From Chloroflexi bacterium UBA4733 (lineage in GTDB: Bacteria; Chloroflexota; UBA4733), in assembly GCA_002404055.1 (NCBI GenBank), contig DHIZ01000080.1:355-64354 (forward strand): 64,000 nt of DNA, given 5' to 3'. A program made the translations under genes and the position numbers. The notes under the pieces are model-generated. The model was not told where the DNA came from. It searched no databases and worked only from the letters and a program-made list of their open reading frames with translations. Of this stretch, positions 51,491 through 60,539 are shown piece by piece (positions within the stretch are counted from its first letter, which is position 1; every line of letters begins with the position of its first letter).

Positions 51491-52525
51491 GCCCGCACCG
51501 ACGGGCTGCATCCCCACCAGACTGCCAAGGCTCAGTTGTTCGGCGGCGAGACAGACGAAGCCGACAGCCACGATCGGCACAACCATCGTCGCCCACAGCA
51601 CCCAGGAAATGCTGAAGGCCACCGGCTCGCTGACCTGGCTCACGCCGGTAAGCACGGCAATCGCCACTGCCTGGAACGTGCCGATGTAGGCCGGGCCCGA
51701 GGGCACAATGCTGCCGAAGTTGACGAGGATCATCAGCAGCAGTGCCGCATGGAAGGGAATAGGACCGCCAATTGCCTGCCGGATCGGCTGCGCGAACGAC
51801 GCCAGCACGCAGAGGTAGACGCCAAGCTCGACCGCCCAGATGAGCAGCGAGAGTGCGGCGACGACCAGAGCGTCCAACGGGCTGCGTAGCAGGTGCAGGC
51901 CGCTGTCAAAGCGTTCCAGGAGTGCGGCGATCCTGGCGGCGAGTGCCTCCGGCAACGGCTGGCTGAAGAAGGCTACGATCCGGCGGGCGCTTGCGCGCCG
52001 GTAGGCGAGCAGCGCCAGGAAGACCGTCGCGCCGAGAAAGAGGAGCGCCGCCACGGCGCCGGCTCGCTTCACCCACACGGGAAACGGGTAGAAGAGGGCA
52101 ATCACTGCCAGGGACAGGACCAGCGTCAGGCCATCGCAGACGCGCTCCATAACGATCGTGGCGAAGGCGGTCGTCACTGAGACGTTCGCTTTGCGCCCGA
52201 TCGTGTAGGCTCGCACCAGTTCCCCCAGGCGGAAGGGCAGAACGTTATTCGCCATGAAGCCGATCGCTTCGACCTCGCTGAGGTGCAGCACGGGGATGGA
52301 TCGCACACCGGCGAGGAGCCGCCCCCAGCGCAGACCACGCGGCAGGAACGTGACAAGGTAGAGGACCGCGCCAACGAGCAACCAGTGCCAGTCGGCGGCC
52401 TGGATGGCCTGACCGGCCGCCGGCAAGTTCTGCGCCTTGTGCAGGATCAGCACCAGGAGAATGGCGCTGGTGACCAGTCCGAACCACTGCCCCGCTGATC
52501 GGAGGTTGCCTGCCCGAGTCGCCAT
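51428..52525 (-). CDS. Flippase-like / UPF0104 membrane protein
   Basis: This 365-residue integral membrane protein has about eight helices and is a second member of the same family as the gene at 31242-32321. Motifs are [53 protein letters not shown] and [22 protein letters not shown], typical of UPF0104/AglD-like flippases. The start at 52525 is favoured; the frame continues 24 codons upstream without homology. The C-terminal 21 or so residues ([19 protein letters not shown]) are antisense to the SRP RNA, so the real end of the fold is probably near LGSLVG. It diverges from the glycosyltransferase at 52649. Confidence 0.82.
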   Translation of the reverse strand: MATRAGNLRSAGQWFGLVTSAILLVLILHKAQNLPAAGQAIQAADWHWLLVGAVLYLVTFLPRGLRWGRLLAGVRSIPVLHLSEVEAIGFMANNVLPFRLGELVRAYTIGRKANVSVTTAFATIVMERVCDGLTLVLSLAVIALFYPFPVWVKRAGAVAALLFLGATVFLALLAYRRASARRIVAFFSQPLPEALAARIAALLERFDSGLHLLRSPLDALVVAALSLLIWAVELGVYLCVLASFAQPIRQAIGGPIPFHAALLLMILVNFGSIVPSGPAYIGTFQAVAIAVLTGVSQVSEPVAFSISWVLWATMVVPIVAVGFVCLAAEQLSLGSLVGMQPVGAGGRAPSVDWKPNRHDRPGGSG

Positions 52526-52648
52526 ATTGCCTGTCACTCGCCTACCCCGGACCCGACGTACGTCGCGCTGTCGGCATACGCTGACCATTTCCGGCATTAC
52601 AATGGTCTAGATGGTCCAGTGTACCGACCTACCAGGAGGGGAGCAGGC

Positions 52649-53602
52649 ATGACCTATTCCGTCGTCGCTCCCGTTTACAACGAGAGCGCCACGCTCCCCC
52701 ACTTTTATCGCCGGGTCAGCGCCGTTTTGGAGGCGCTCGACGCACCGTACGAGCTCATTCTGGTCGATGATGGCAGCCGGGATACCTCGCTGGAGATCAT
52801 GCGTAGCCTGCGCGCCGACGATCCCCGCGTCAAGATCCTGAGCTTTTCCCGCAACTTCGGCCACCAGATCGCCATCAGCGCCGGGATTGACGCCGCCAAG
52901 GGGGATGCCGTGGTCGTCATCGACTCGGACCTGCAGGACCCGCCGGAAGTGATAGCCGACCTGGTGGCCGCCTGGAAGAGTGGCTACGAGGTCGTCTACG
53001 CAGTGCGGGCGGCGCGCAAGGGCGAAACACGGTTTAAGCTGGCGACGGCCAAGGTCTTTTATCGCCTGCTGTCGCGCATTGCCGCCGTCGACATTCCCCA
53101 CGACACTGGCGACTTCCGCCTGATGGACCACCGGGCAGTCATGGCCATGCGCCGTCTCAGTGAGCACCACCGTTTTATGCGCGGCCTCTCCTCCTGGATC
53201 GGTTTCCGCCAAACCGGCGTCCCCTACGTCCGCCAGGAGCGCTTTGCCGGCAGCACCAGCTACCCCTTGCGCAAAATGCTGAAGCTCGCCATCGATGCCA
53301 TGACCAGCTTTTCCTATCTGCCGTTACAACTGGCGTCCAGTTTTGGCTTCACCATTGCCGGCCTCAGCGTGCTCGGTATCATCCTGACCATCATCCTGCG
53401 CCTGACCAACCGCACGGTCGCCGGTCAGGCCACGACCCTGGTCGCCGTGCTCTTTCTGGGCGGCATCCAGTTGATCTTCCTCGGCGTGATCGGCGAGTAC
53501 CTGGGACGCATTTACGACGAGGTGAAGGGCCGCCCGTTGTACTTGATCCGGGAGGCGTGGGGGTTTGAGGAGGAGGAAGAGGCGCGTCGGGCTGGCGACT
53601 GA
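52649..53602 (+). CDS. GT2 glycosyltransferase, DPM/GtrB type, with two C-terminal membrane helices
   Basis: This 317-residue polyprenyl-phosphate sugar synthase has an N-terminal GT-A domain with [32 protein letters not shown], the metal-binding [14 protein letters not shown] and [12 protein letters not shown]. Two hydrophobic helices ([19 protein letters not shown] and [18 protein letters not shown]) lead to [18 protein letters not shown]. GtrB/ArnC/DPM1-like enzymes charge lipid phosphate with a sugar at the membrane. The ATG at 52649 has AGGAGGGGAGC upstream. Its neighbour on the left is a flippase-like gene, so the two could form a lipid-linked sugar pathway. Confidence 0.88.
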   Translation: MTYSVVAPVYNESATLPHFYRRVSAVLEALDAPYELILVDDGSRDTSLEIMRSLRADDPRVKILSFSRNFGHQIAISAGIDAAKGDAVVVIDSDLQDPPEVIADLVAAWKSGYEVVYAVRAARKGETRFKLATAKVFYRLLSRIAAVDIPHDTGDFRLMDHRAVMAMRRLSEHHRFMRGLSSWIGFRQTGVPYVRQERFAGSTSYPLRKMLKLAIDAMTSFSYLPLQLASSFGFTIAGLSVLGIILTIILRLTNRTVAGQATTLVAVLFLGGIQLIFLGVIGEYLGRIYDEVKGRPLYLIREAWGFEEEEEARRAGD

Positions 53603-53615
53603 AGTCGCCAGCCCT

Positions 53616-54893
53616 CTACCCACGATCTTCCAGCACCATCCTTGCCACCCGTTCTGCCAGGGCGATGCTGTAGTTTTGACCGCGGTCCTGGGGGTACACC
53701 TGGAACATGTTTGCCATGTACAAGCCGGGCAGCGGCGTTCGGTTCGGCGGCAAGTGGTCCAGGAAACCGGCAGTGACGATGGGCTGGGCGTAAGGAGCCT
53801 TGAAGACGTGCGCGCCCGTGACCCAGGCGGGCTGGAAGGCCGAGTTGAGGCGGGGCAAGGCGGCCATGAACTCGGCCACGACGTCGGCATCAGGGCGGGC
53901 GAAGAGCGGATCATCCTGGGGCAGGTAGTTGCCGAGGTAGAGCAAGTGTTTGCCGGCATAGTCGGCAGGCGGCATGAGGTTGGTGTGTTCCACGGCGGCC
54001 AGGAAGGGGAAACCCGGATCGTTGATACAGAGCCAGTACGGCTGCATCAGGCGGCGGTCCAGTTCCAGGACGACACAATGGGCGCCGTAGGCGAGGACCT
54101 GATCGAACTGTTGGCGGAACTCTGCCGGGAGGTCGGGAGCCAACTGGAAGGTGACGTGGGTCGGCGCTGTGGATACAACCAGATCGAACACGCTGCTTCG
54201 CTTGTCGGTCAGCACGTCATAGCCGCCAGCGGTACGCGGGGCAACGCGGCGGACCGATTCCCCCAGGTGGACAGTGCCGCCGTGGCGCTGTATCGCCTCG
54301 ACCAACCGCTGGTACAGTTGTTGGAAGCCTCCGCGCAGGTAGCCGAGTTTGGCCGTTCGGTAGTGCAGGCGCGCCCACATCCAGGACATCAAAATACTGT
54401 CGGCATGGGCGCCGAACTTGGAGCGCATCAGTGGTTCCCAGACGACCCTGTAGGGCTCGCCGCCCATCCAGCGCTGTAGCCAGGCGCTGGCCGTCATGTG
54501 TTCCAGGCGGTGGTAGTTGCGCTCCACCTTGAGGTAGGCAGTCACGGCGCCCAGGCGCAGCCGGTTGAGCAAGCTGAGCGGCGGAAAGCGCAGGACGGCG
54601 CCAATCGAATCCATCGGGTACATGCCGCCCTGGTACAGAATGCTGGACTGTGGTCGCAACCAGAGCAACTGGTCGCCCAGCCCCAACTCCGTGATGAGGG
54701 CGATAGCTGCCCGGTCGGTGCCGAAGAGGTGGTGGTAGAACTTTTCCAGGTAGGTTCCCCCTACCTGGAAGCCGGCCGCCAGCCCGCCCGGCTCGCCGGC
54801 CCCCTCGAAGACTTCTACCGGCTCCCCAGCCTGTGCAAGGCGGTAGGCCAGGGTGAGCCCGAGCGCACCGGCGCCCAGGACGGCGGTCGTCAT
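53616..54893 (-). CDS. FAD-dependent amine-oxidase/protoporphyrinogen-oxidase-like oxidoreductase
   Basis: This 425-residue flavoprotein begins MTTAVLGAGALGLTLAYRLAQAGEPVEVFEGAGEPGGLA, the dinucleotide fold of the amine oxidase / phytoene desaturase / UDP-galactopyranose mutase group. A substrate domain follows (FYHHLFGTDRAAIALITELGLGD), and the late segment NRTPLPGLYMANMFQVYPQDRG closes the FAD-binding domain. Close homologues are often annotated protoporphyrinogen oxidase-like or UDP-galactopyranose mutase-like. Its position beside lipid-sugar genes suggests surface-polysaccharide chemistry. The ATG at 54893 fits the fold; an open frame upstream to 55007 is unsupported. Confidence 0.85.
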   Translation of the reverse strand: MTTAVLGAGALGLTLAYRLAQAGEPVEVFEGAGEPGGLAAGFQVGGTYLEKFYHHLFGTDRAAIALITELGLGDQLLWLRPQSSILYQGGMYPMDSIGAVLRFPPLSLLNRLRLGAVTAYLKVERNYHRLEHMTASAWLQRWMGGEPYRVVWEPLMRSKFGAHADSILMSWMWARLHYRTAKLGYLRGGFQQLYQRLVEAIQRHGGTVHLGESVRRVAPRTAGGYDVLTDKRSSVFDLVVSTAPTHVTFQLAPDLPAEFRQQFDQVLAYGAHCVVLELDRRLMQPYWLCINDPGFPFLAAVEHTNLMPPADYAGKHLLYLGNYLPQDDPLFARPDADVVAEFMAALPRLNSAFQPAWVTGAHVFKAPYAQPIVTAGFLDHLPPNRTPLPGLYMANMFQVYPQDRGQNYSIALAERVARMVLEDRG

Positions 54894-55000
54894 GCGTGTT
54901 GCGCTGTCTGCATAGAGACATGGTACCGGGTGCGGCGTCGTGCCATCCTGGTACAGTGGCATCCGCCTCAACGACCAACAATGGATGGGATGGAAAGTCT

Positions 55001-55678
55001 TTGGCACACGACGACGAATCGCCTATCGTTCCGCCGACGCGGGTCCTTTTGCTGCGGCATGGCCAGACCGAAGGCAATCGCCTGGGACAACTGCTCGGCG
55101 TGACCGACCTGCCGCTCAACCGGGAAGGGCGCAGACAGGCCCACCTGTTGGGAGCCTGGCTGGCGGGGCACGACAGTATCGACGGCGTCTATTCCAGCGG
55201 GCTGGCGCGCGCGTTTGAGACGGCGACCATCCTGTGCGCGGAGCTGGGACGCCTGGAACCGCACCTTATCGAGCCCGACCTGGGCGAGATGAACTTCGGG
55301 GAAGCCGAAGGCGTGCTGGTTGGCGAGATCGCCGCCCATTTCCCCCACCTGGCGCCCTACATTGACTACACCCTGCCGGACCACCCCGACTGGCAGTGGC
55401 CCGGCGGCGATTATCGCGTCGCCTTCTATCAGCGTGTGCTGGACACCGTCAACCGTCTCGCCGCGCAGCATCGCGGCCAGACGGTCGCGCTCGTCACGCA
55501 CGGCGGGGTTATCACCGGCTACCTGCACTGGCTCGCTCGCCAGGTGCTGGGCTTCTCGTTAGACTTTCATGTGGACAACTGCAGTATCACGGAACTTCGC
55601 TGGCATCCCGACGCCGTGGCGGTGATGCGCATGGGGGAACGACCGTGGGATCACTCACCCATCGCGACGTCCTGTTGA
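55001..55678 (+). CDS. Histidine phosphatase family protein (PhoE/GpmB-like)
   Basis: This roughly 225-residue branch-1 histidine phosphatase has the catalytic RHGQTEGN in VLLLRHGQTEGNRLG (phosphohistidine His), then DLPLNREGRRQAHLLG, YSSGLARAFETA and EMNFGEAEGV. The second catalytic His is in VALVTHGGVITGYLHW. No ATG lies close to the fold. The likely start is a TTG at 55001 after GGAAAG; the frame remains open upstream to 54896, partly antisense to the flavoprotein gene. The substrate may be a sugar phosphate or cobalamin intermediate. Its 3' end overlaps the convergent binding-protein gene by 28 bp. Confidence 0.85.
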   Translation: MAHDDESPIVPPTRVLLLRHGQTEGNRLGQLLGVTDLPLNREGRRQAHLLGAWLAGHDSIDGVYSSGLARAFETATILCAELGRLEPHLIEPDLGEMNFGEAEGVLVGEIAAHFPHLAPYIDYTLPDHPDWQWPGGDYRVAFYQRVLDTVNRLAAQHRGQTVALVTHGGVITGYLHWLARQVLGFSLDFHVDNCSITELRWHPDAVAVMRMGERPWDHSPIATSC

Positions 55679-56952
55679 ATCGTGTGCAGGGCCTGCGCGC
55701 TCGCCGCAGCGAGCGCCTGCTGCGCCGATGCCTGGCCGTTGAGCGCTTTCTGGACATCCATCTCCAGGCTGGCGGCAACTTCCGGTTCCCAGATGGCGTC
55801 CTGCGGCGTTCGCGCCACTTTGAGCGCCTGGAGCACGAGCTGGGCATCGCCATCGCCGGCGATGGCCGGCGTCTGTTGGGCACTTTGCAGGGCGGGCATC
55901 ACGCCGCCGACGATCATCGCAGCCTGCGCGTCGGGATTGGTAGCCAACCACTTGATGAACTGCCAGGCGCCTTCCGGCTCGGGCGACGTGGCCTGTTGGG
56001 GGGAGAAGGCGTAGATTACGTCGGCAGCGTTGGAAGGCTGGCCGCCATCGATAGTGGGGATCGTCGCCAGGTGCAGCGGGAACTGCGGCGATTGGCTGAG
56101 CATGCGTCGGAAGGCGCTGTAGGTGACCGGCAGCATACCCAGCTTGCCGTGGCTGAAGACACCATTGACACCCTCAGTCATGGTCGTCAGGGAGACCAGC
56201 CGGCCGATTTCGGCTGAGCCGCCGTTGACCTGCTGGTTGGCCAGCAACCAGTTAAGTGCCTTGAGACCAGCGGCACTGTTGAATGCCGGCGTTTTGGTAT
56301 CGGCGGAGAGGATGTCGGCACCCTGTTGCCAGAGCCAGACCTCAAAGGGCACGCTTTGCCCCAGGATCGCGCCCGTCTGGAGCAGGTGGCCTTTGCTATC
56401 TCGCTGCACCAACGCGGTGCAGGCCGCCGAAAAGGCCGCTGTTGACCAGAATGGAGCAGGCTGCACGTTGGCCGCCGCCAGCAGTTTGACGTTGTAGGCC
56501 AGCAGGTTGGTATCGCCGCCGAGCGGCAAGCCCCAGAGCTGGCTCTTCAGGACGCCGCCCTGCCAGAAGCCGGGACTGAACACGTCGCCCGTCAGAGCGT
56601 CACGATGGGCAAAGTCGGTCAGGGGGAAGGCCACGCCGCGGCTAACCAGTGGCCAGGCGCGCGAGCGCGAGTATATCACGACGTTGGGCGCGTCGTGGGC
56701 GCCAACGACCACCAGCAGTTTCACGGAGAGGTCCGGTTGGGGCTGGTCAACAACCGGAACGGCCGGCTTCGTGGCGTTGTAGCGTTGAATGAGCGTCTTG
56801 ATGGTCGGTGCGATGGAGAGACCCGTCTCGTACCAGACCACGACCTGACCCGGTCCACCGCCGCTGCCCCCTGTTGGCGCCCCGCCACAGCCGGCGAGCG
56901 CCAGGGCGCTACCGGCAAGCAATGCCTGGCGGCGGGTGAGGCGAATCGCCAT
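55651..56952 (-). CDS. Extracellular carbohydrate-binding lipoprotein (system 3)
   Basis: The product has about 433 residues from the ATG at 56952 (GAGGAAGCG upstream). A Tat-like lipoprotein signal (RLTRRQALLAGSALALAGCGG) with lipobox Cys is followed by a Gly-rich linker (GGSGGGPGQ). The binding-protein domain contains VVVWYETGLSIAPTIKTLIQRY, VKLLAAANVQPAPFWSTAAF, EVWLWQQGADIL and EPEGAWQFIKWLATNPDAQAAM. It is a third sugar-type binding protein, with no permease genes beside it. Its divergent neighbour is the hydroxypyruvate isomerase-like gene, with 183 bp between them. Confidence 0.87.
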   Translation of the reverse strand: MAIRLTRRQALLAGSALALAGCGGAPTGGSGGGPGQVVVWYETGLSIAPTIKTLIQRYNATKPAVPVVDQPQPDLSVKLLVVVGAHDAPNVVIYSRSRAWPLVSRGVAFPLTDFAHRDALTGDVFSPGFWQGGVLKSQLWGLPLGGDTNLLAYNVKLLAAANVQPAPFWSTAAFSAACTALVQRDSKGHLLQTGAILGQSVPFEVWLWQQGADILSADTKTPAFNSAAGLKALNWLLANQQVNGGSAEIGRLVSLTTMTEGVNGVFSHGKLGMLPVTYSAFRRMLSQSPQFPLHLATIPTIDGGQPSNAADVIYAFSPQQATSPEPEGAWQFIKWLATNPDAQAAMIVGGVMPALQSAQQTPAIAGDGDAQLVLQALKVARTPQDAIWEPEVAASLEMDVQKALNGQASAQQALAAASAQALHTIQQDVAMGE

Positions 56953-57018
56953 ACGCTTCCTCAAGACTGCCGGCGTGTCCGGCGGCGGCCGCCACGGTCT
57001 ATACTTCCCGCCGACACT

Positions 57019-57054
57019 ATGCAATCATAATAGGGCATGCAATGATGATAGGGC
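57019..57054. repeat. Tandem pair of 18-bp units between the binding-protein and isomerase genes
   Basis: Bases 57019-57036 (ATGCAATCATAATAGGGC) are followed directly by 57037-57054 (ATGCAATGATGATAGGGC), 16 of 18 identical. They lie in the 183-bp divergent region and are AT-richer than the surrounding sequence, so a regulatory binding site (two repeats, about 1.7 helical turns apart) is possible. No family of regulator can be named from them. Confidence 0.45.
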
Positions 57055-57135
57055 ATGGCGAGGGCAGAGTGGCGCAGCGGCGGACAGCACAGGATGTCAG
57101 CCGGTTGACGCGGGGTACGGTTGCAAGGAGAAGGC

Positions 57136-57903
57136 ATGACACGTCTATCAGCATGTGTGGAGATGATCTACCGGGAGCTTCCGCTGGAGGAGCGCATCGC
57201 CCGCGTCGCGGCCGCCGGGTTACCGGCCTTTGAGTTCTGGAGCTGGACGAACAAGGACCTGGCGGCGATTGCCCGGGCGAAGGCCGAGCATCACCTGGCC
57301 GTGTCCAGCTTCGCCTACGCCAGCCCCGGCGCGATCGTTGACCCGGCCAACCATGCGGCGTTTCTGCAGCACTTCGATGGCGTTGTCACCGCTGCCGACA
57401 CGCTAGATTGCCGGACGGTCATCGTGACGGTTGGCCAGCAACTGGCCGGCGTTGGACGTGAGCAGCAGCATGCAGCGATCGTCAACGCCTTGCGGGGGCT
57501 GGCGCCGCGCGCCCAGCAGCACGGTGTCACCATTGTGGTCGAGCCGCTCAATATCCTGATCAACCATAAGGGCTACTTCCTCTCCACCTCGGAGGAGAGC
57601 TTCCAGATCATCGACGAGGTGGGCAGTCCGGCGATCAAGGTGCTCTTTGACGTGTACCATCAGCAGATCACTGAGGGCAACCTGATCAATAACATCACGA
57701 CCTTTTTCGACAAGATTGGCCATTTTCACATTGCGGATAACCCGGGCCGTAACGAACCTGGAACTGGCGAGATCAATTACGCCAATGTGTTGCGGACCAT
57801 CGATGACCTCGGCTATAGCGGCTACATCGGCCTGGAGTACCGCCCGAAGAACGATGCTGACGCTTCTTTGCAGCAGACGAAAGCCATCGCCGGATTGGCC
57901 TAG
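57136..57903 (+). CDS. Hydroxypyruvate isomerase family TIM-barrel protein
   Basis: The product has 255 residues from the ATG at 57136 (AAGGAGAAGG upstream). The xylose-isomerase-like barrel has RLSACVEMIYRELPLEERI, FEFWSWTNKDL, VTIVVEPLNILINHKGYFL (metal Glu), IKVLFDVYHQQITEGNLI, FHIADNPGRNEPGTGEINY (the His/Asp/Glu metal site) and IGLEYRPKNDADASLQQT. Hyi-type enzymes convert hydroxypyruvate and tartronate semialdehyde, and relatives isomerise other small sugars. Divergence from the binding-protein gene suggests joint control. A strong hairpin follows at 57993. Confidence 0.85.
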   Translation: MTRLSACVEMIYRELPLEERIARVAAAGLPAFEFWSWTNKDLAAIARAKAEHHLAVSSFAYASPGAIVDPANHAAFLQHFDGVVTAADTLDCRTVIVTVGQQLAGVGREQQHAAIVNALRGLAPRAQQHGVTIVVEPLNILINHKGYFLSTSEESFQIIDEVGSPAIKVLFDVYHQQITEGNLINNITTFFDKIGHFHIADNPGRNEPGTGEINYANVLRTIDDLGYSGYIGLEYRPKNDADASLQQTKAIAGLA

Positions 57904-57992
57904 GACTCGCTGAGGCGGTGCCCAGCGGTGGGTGATCCGCGCTGTAGCGCCAACCGTATTACAGGACTGTTGCGGGGCATTAAGCGACAGAA

Positions 57993-58018
57993 GGGCCGCA
58001 GGCTACAGCCTGCGGCCC
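57993..58018. terminator. Hairpin, likely bidirectional terminator
   Basis: GGGCCGCAGGCT (57993-58004) and AGCCTGCGGCCC (58007-58018) form a perfect 12-bp GC-rich stem with a 2-nt loop. It lies between the convergent stops of the hydroxypyruvate isomerase-like gene (57903) and the PRC-like gene (58024). No long T-run follows, so it may end both transcripts weakly, or it may be one of the palindromic repeats that occur elsewhere in the window. Confidence 0.5.
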
Positions 58019-58023
58019 CTTCC

Positions 58024-58344
58024 CTATACCTGCTGGCCGAGTGTGCCCGCCGACGCCAAGCCGAGGCTGGGCCGCGCTGTTGCAAGCGCGCGAAGCGAGT
58101 TGAAGGAATTCTGGCTGGCTCGGTTGTTCGCGTCCCAGCGAGAGATGCGCAGGAGAACGGCTCCCTCCAGCACGTCACGGACATCAAAGGTGGTGAGGGT
58201 GACGCGCCGATGGCGCAGGCCGAACAGGGAAGGCATCGTGATCACCAGACCCGGCGGAAGTCCCGGTTCGTCCTGCAGCACTTGCGCCACGCAGCCGATA
58301 GGCTTGCCGTCGCGGCCCAGGACCGTCATTCCGATTTCGATCAT
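58024..58344 (-). CDS. Small PRC-barrel-like protein
   Basis: This 106-residue protein begins MIEIGMTVLGRDGKPIGCVAQVLQDEPGLPPGLVITMP. The G-x-V-x-x-x-D-G-K-x-I-G-x-V beginning resembles PRC-barrel and DUF2171-type domains, which bind proteins or RNA. After a basic turn (FGLRHRRVTLTTFDVRDVLEG) the chain leads to a tail without homology. The ATG at 58344 is preceded by AAGGAG. An open frame farther upstream is unlikely to be used. Confidence 0.6.
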   Translation of the reverse strand: MIEIGMTVLGRDGKPIGCVAQVLQDEPGLPPGLVITMPSLFGLRHRRVTLTTFDVRDVLEGAVLLRISRWDANNRASQNSFNSLRALATARPSLGLASAGTLGQQV

Positions 58345-58432
58345 TGATTCCTGCTCCTTGTTCTCAATACAAGTACAATAGCCTCCAACTGTTACGATTC
58401 GTGTTACTGCACTCATTACCTGGACATTACGC

Positions 58433-58461
58433 TTTTTCGCCGCCGCCCGGCGGCGTATAAT
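58433..58461 (+). promoter_or_regulatory. Predicted promoter of the DUF4446-selA operon
   Basis: A perfect TATAAT (58456-58461) is preceded, after 17 bp of GC-rich sequence, by TTTTTC (58433-58438), which is a poor -35 match. The spacer holds a GC-rich hairpin (GCCGCC/GGCGGC). The start codons of the DUF4446 gene lie 24-66 bp downstream. Confidence 0.45.
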
Positions 58462-58493
58462 GCGCACCGCGGTCCGTCGGAGGTTTGTTGCCA

Positions 58494-59021
58494 GTGAGAT
58501 TGAGCGTGGTAGCGGTAAGTCAGGCGATGATGGATGGCCTCATCGTTGCCGTAGCGGTCGTTGTGCTCCTGACCATTTGCTCGCTGGTCGGCGTAACCTG
58601 GCTGTGGCGACAAAACGGGCAGGTGCGCCGCGCCTCGCGTACGCTCGGTGGAGGTGGTTTGCACGGCCTCGATCAGTTATTGCGCGAACAAGAGTTACAG
58701 CTTCGCCATGTCTATGACCGCACCCTGGAGCTGGAACGACGGCTCGACCAGACAGAACAGCGTCTCTCAGGCGCCGTGCGACATGTAAAGGTGCTTCGCT
58801 TCAACCCGTTTCGGGACACCGGTGGTGATCAGAGTTTCGTGATCGCTCTGTTGGACGATGCCGGCACCGGCGTCGTCATCACCGGTCTACACTCGCGGAC
58901 GGAGACGCGCATCTACGCCAAACAAGTGAACGCTGGGGGTTCCGAATACCCCCTGTCAGACGAGGAGGTTGCCGCCATACGGGCTGCCGTGGGTCCAGAC
59001 GCCAGCGAGGGCGCCCGCTGA
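58494..59021 (+). CDS. DUF4446 family membrane-associated protein
   Basis: This roughly 175-residue protein has one N-terminal membrane helix (LIVAVAVVVLLTICSLVGVTWLW), a coiled coil (LDQLLREQELQLRHVYDRTLELERRLDQTEQRL) and the DUF4446 core VLRFNPFRDTGGDQSFVIALLDDAGTGVVITGLHSRTETRIYAKQV. The exact start is uncertain: a GGAGG at 58479-58483 suits a GTG at 58494 (10 nt) best, with TTG codons at 58485/58488 or ATG at 58527 as alternatives. Its last base is the first base of the selA start codon. The family is widespread in Firmicutes and Chloroflexota and has no established role. Confidence 0.85.
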   Translation: MRLSVVAVSQAMMDGLIVAVAVVVLLTICSLVGVTWLWRQNGQVRRASRTLGGGGLHGLDQLLREQELQLRHVYDRTLELERRLDQTEQRLSGAVRHVKVLRFNPFRDTGGDQSFVIALLDDAGTGVVITGLHSRTETRIYAKQVNAGGSEYPLSDEEVAAIRAAVGPDASEGAR

Positions 59022-60388
59022 TGCCCGGCTACCGCGACCTGCCATCGGTGGACGCCCTGCTGCGCCGGGTCCAGGGAACGCCTTCCGGTGTGCCCGCTGA
59101 ACGCGAGCGGCTAACGGCTGCCGCACGGCTGGTGTTGGCCGGAGCGCGCGCCGACGTTGCCGCCGGCCAGCCTGCTGAAGACGCCGCTCAACTGGCAGCG
59201 CGGGTGACGGTGATGGTAACCGCCGAACGCACGCCGGCGTTGCGGCCTGTGATCAACGCCACCGGGGTGATCCTCCAGACCAATCTGGGCAGGGCGCCCC
59301 TGTCGACAGCAGCACTGGAAGCCATCGCGCTCGTTGCCTCCGGCTACAGCAACCTCGAATTCGACCTGGAGCGAGGCGAGCGGGGAAGCCGTCAGGCCGG
59401 CATTAGCAGGTTGATCGCTGCGGTCAGCGGCGCGACGACCGGCCTGGCAGTGAACAACAATGCAGCGGCGGTCCTTCTCGCTCTTGCCGGCCTTGCTGGC
59501 GGACGGGAGGTATTGGTGTCCCGCGGCCAACTTGTCGAGATCGGCGGTGGCTTCCGCATTCCCGATGTGCTCCGGCAAAGCGGCGCACGCCTGGTGGAGG
59601 TCGGCACCACCAATCGTACCTACGTCCGCGACTTTGCGTCGGCCATTGGGCCGGAAACTGCGGCGATACTGCGCGTCCATCCGAGCAACTTTGTCCAGCG
59701 AGGCTTCATCCACGAGCCGGCGCTGGCCGAGCTGGCCGACGTGGCCCATGCGCGTGGCGTCTTGTTCATCGACGACCTGGGCAGCGGCGCTCTGCTGGAT
59801 ACGGCATCCGTGGGCCTGGCGCACGAGCCGACGGTGCAGGAGAGTGTCGCGGCCGGGGCCGACCTGATCTGTTTTTCAGGCGATAAACTGTTGGGTGGTC
59901 CCCAGGCTGGTCTCATTGCCGGCAGAGCCGACCTGGTGAGTACCCTTGCTCGCCATCCGCTGGCGCGGGCCGTGCGCCTGGATAAGCTCAGTCTGGCCGC
60001 GCTGGAGGCAACGCTGCGGCACTATCTCCTGGGTGAGGCGATGGAAGCAGTGCCGATCTGGCGCATGCTGCGCCGGCAGCCGGAAGATCTGGCAACCCAG
60101 GCCGCCGGCTGGGTGGCGCGCTTCGTCGGTGCCGGAATACCGGCGACCGTACGCTCAGGTGCATCGACGGTCGGCGGCGGCGCAGCGCCGGAAGAGACCT
60201 TGCCAACGACGCTGGTGGCGCTGGCGGCGCCGAATGTAGAGGCATTCGCACGCCGCCTGCGCAGCGGGACCCCGGCGGTCGTTGGACGCATCCATCGTGA
60301 AACGCTCCTGCTCGATCCACGCACCGTTGGACCCCTGGAGGAAGAGTCGCTGCTGCAGCGCGTCGCCGCCGCCTGGCAGGGCGAGTAA
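59021..60388 (+). CDS. selA: L-seryl-tRNA(Sec) selenium transferase
   Basis: SelA is a large pyridoxal-phosphate enzyme that turns seryl-tRNA(Sec) into selenocysteinyl-tRNA(Sec) using selenophosphate. The 455-residue protein has the family order: PSVDALLRR N-terminal helix, PVINATGVILQTNLGRAPLS, YSNLEFDLERGERGSR, VNNNAAAVLLAL, VEVGTTNRTYVRDF, FIDDLGSGALLDT, and ICFSGDKLLGGPQAGLI, where the Lys of GDKLLGG is the cofactor-binding lysine. Its start codon overlaps the upstream stop by one base (TGATG). Selenocysteine use therefore seems to exist in this organism, but selB, selC and selD are not in the window. Confidence 0.92.
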   Translation: MPGYRDLPSVDALLRRVQGTPSGVPAERERLTAAARLVLAGARADVAAGQPAEDAAQLAARVTVMVTAERTPALRPVINATGVILQTNLGRAPLSTAALEAIALVASGYSNLEFDLERGERGSRQAGISRLIAAVSGATTGLAVNNNAAAVLLALAGLAGGREVLVSRGQLVEIGGGFRIPDVLRQSGARLVEVGTTNRTYVRDFASAIGPETAAILRVHPSNFVQRGFIHEPALAELADVAHARGVLFIDDLGSGALLDTASVGLAHEPTVQESVAAGADLICFSGDKLLGGPQAGLIAGRADLVSTLARHPLARAVRLDKLSLAALEATLRHYLLGEAMEAVPIWRMLRRQPEDLATQAAGWVARFVGAGIPATVRSGASTVGGGAAPEETLPTTLVALAAPNVEAFARRLRSGTPAVVGRIHRETLLLDPRTVGPLEEESLLQRVAAAWQGE

Positions 60389-60539
60389 TTCTCCGGCGGA
60401 TGCCGCGCGCGTGGGTAAGCGACCGTGCGCCGTGATCGTAGGGGATCGGTGGTATATTGTTTCAGCGTTCTAGCCCGATGCACGAGCGTGTGTCAAAGGG
60501 CCAATAGCCCTCGTTCGAAAGAAAATGGTGTTGACCATT

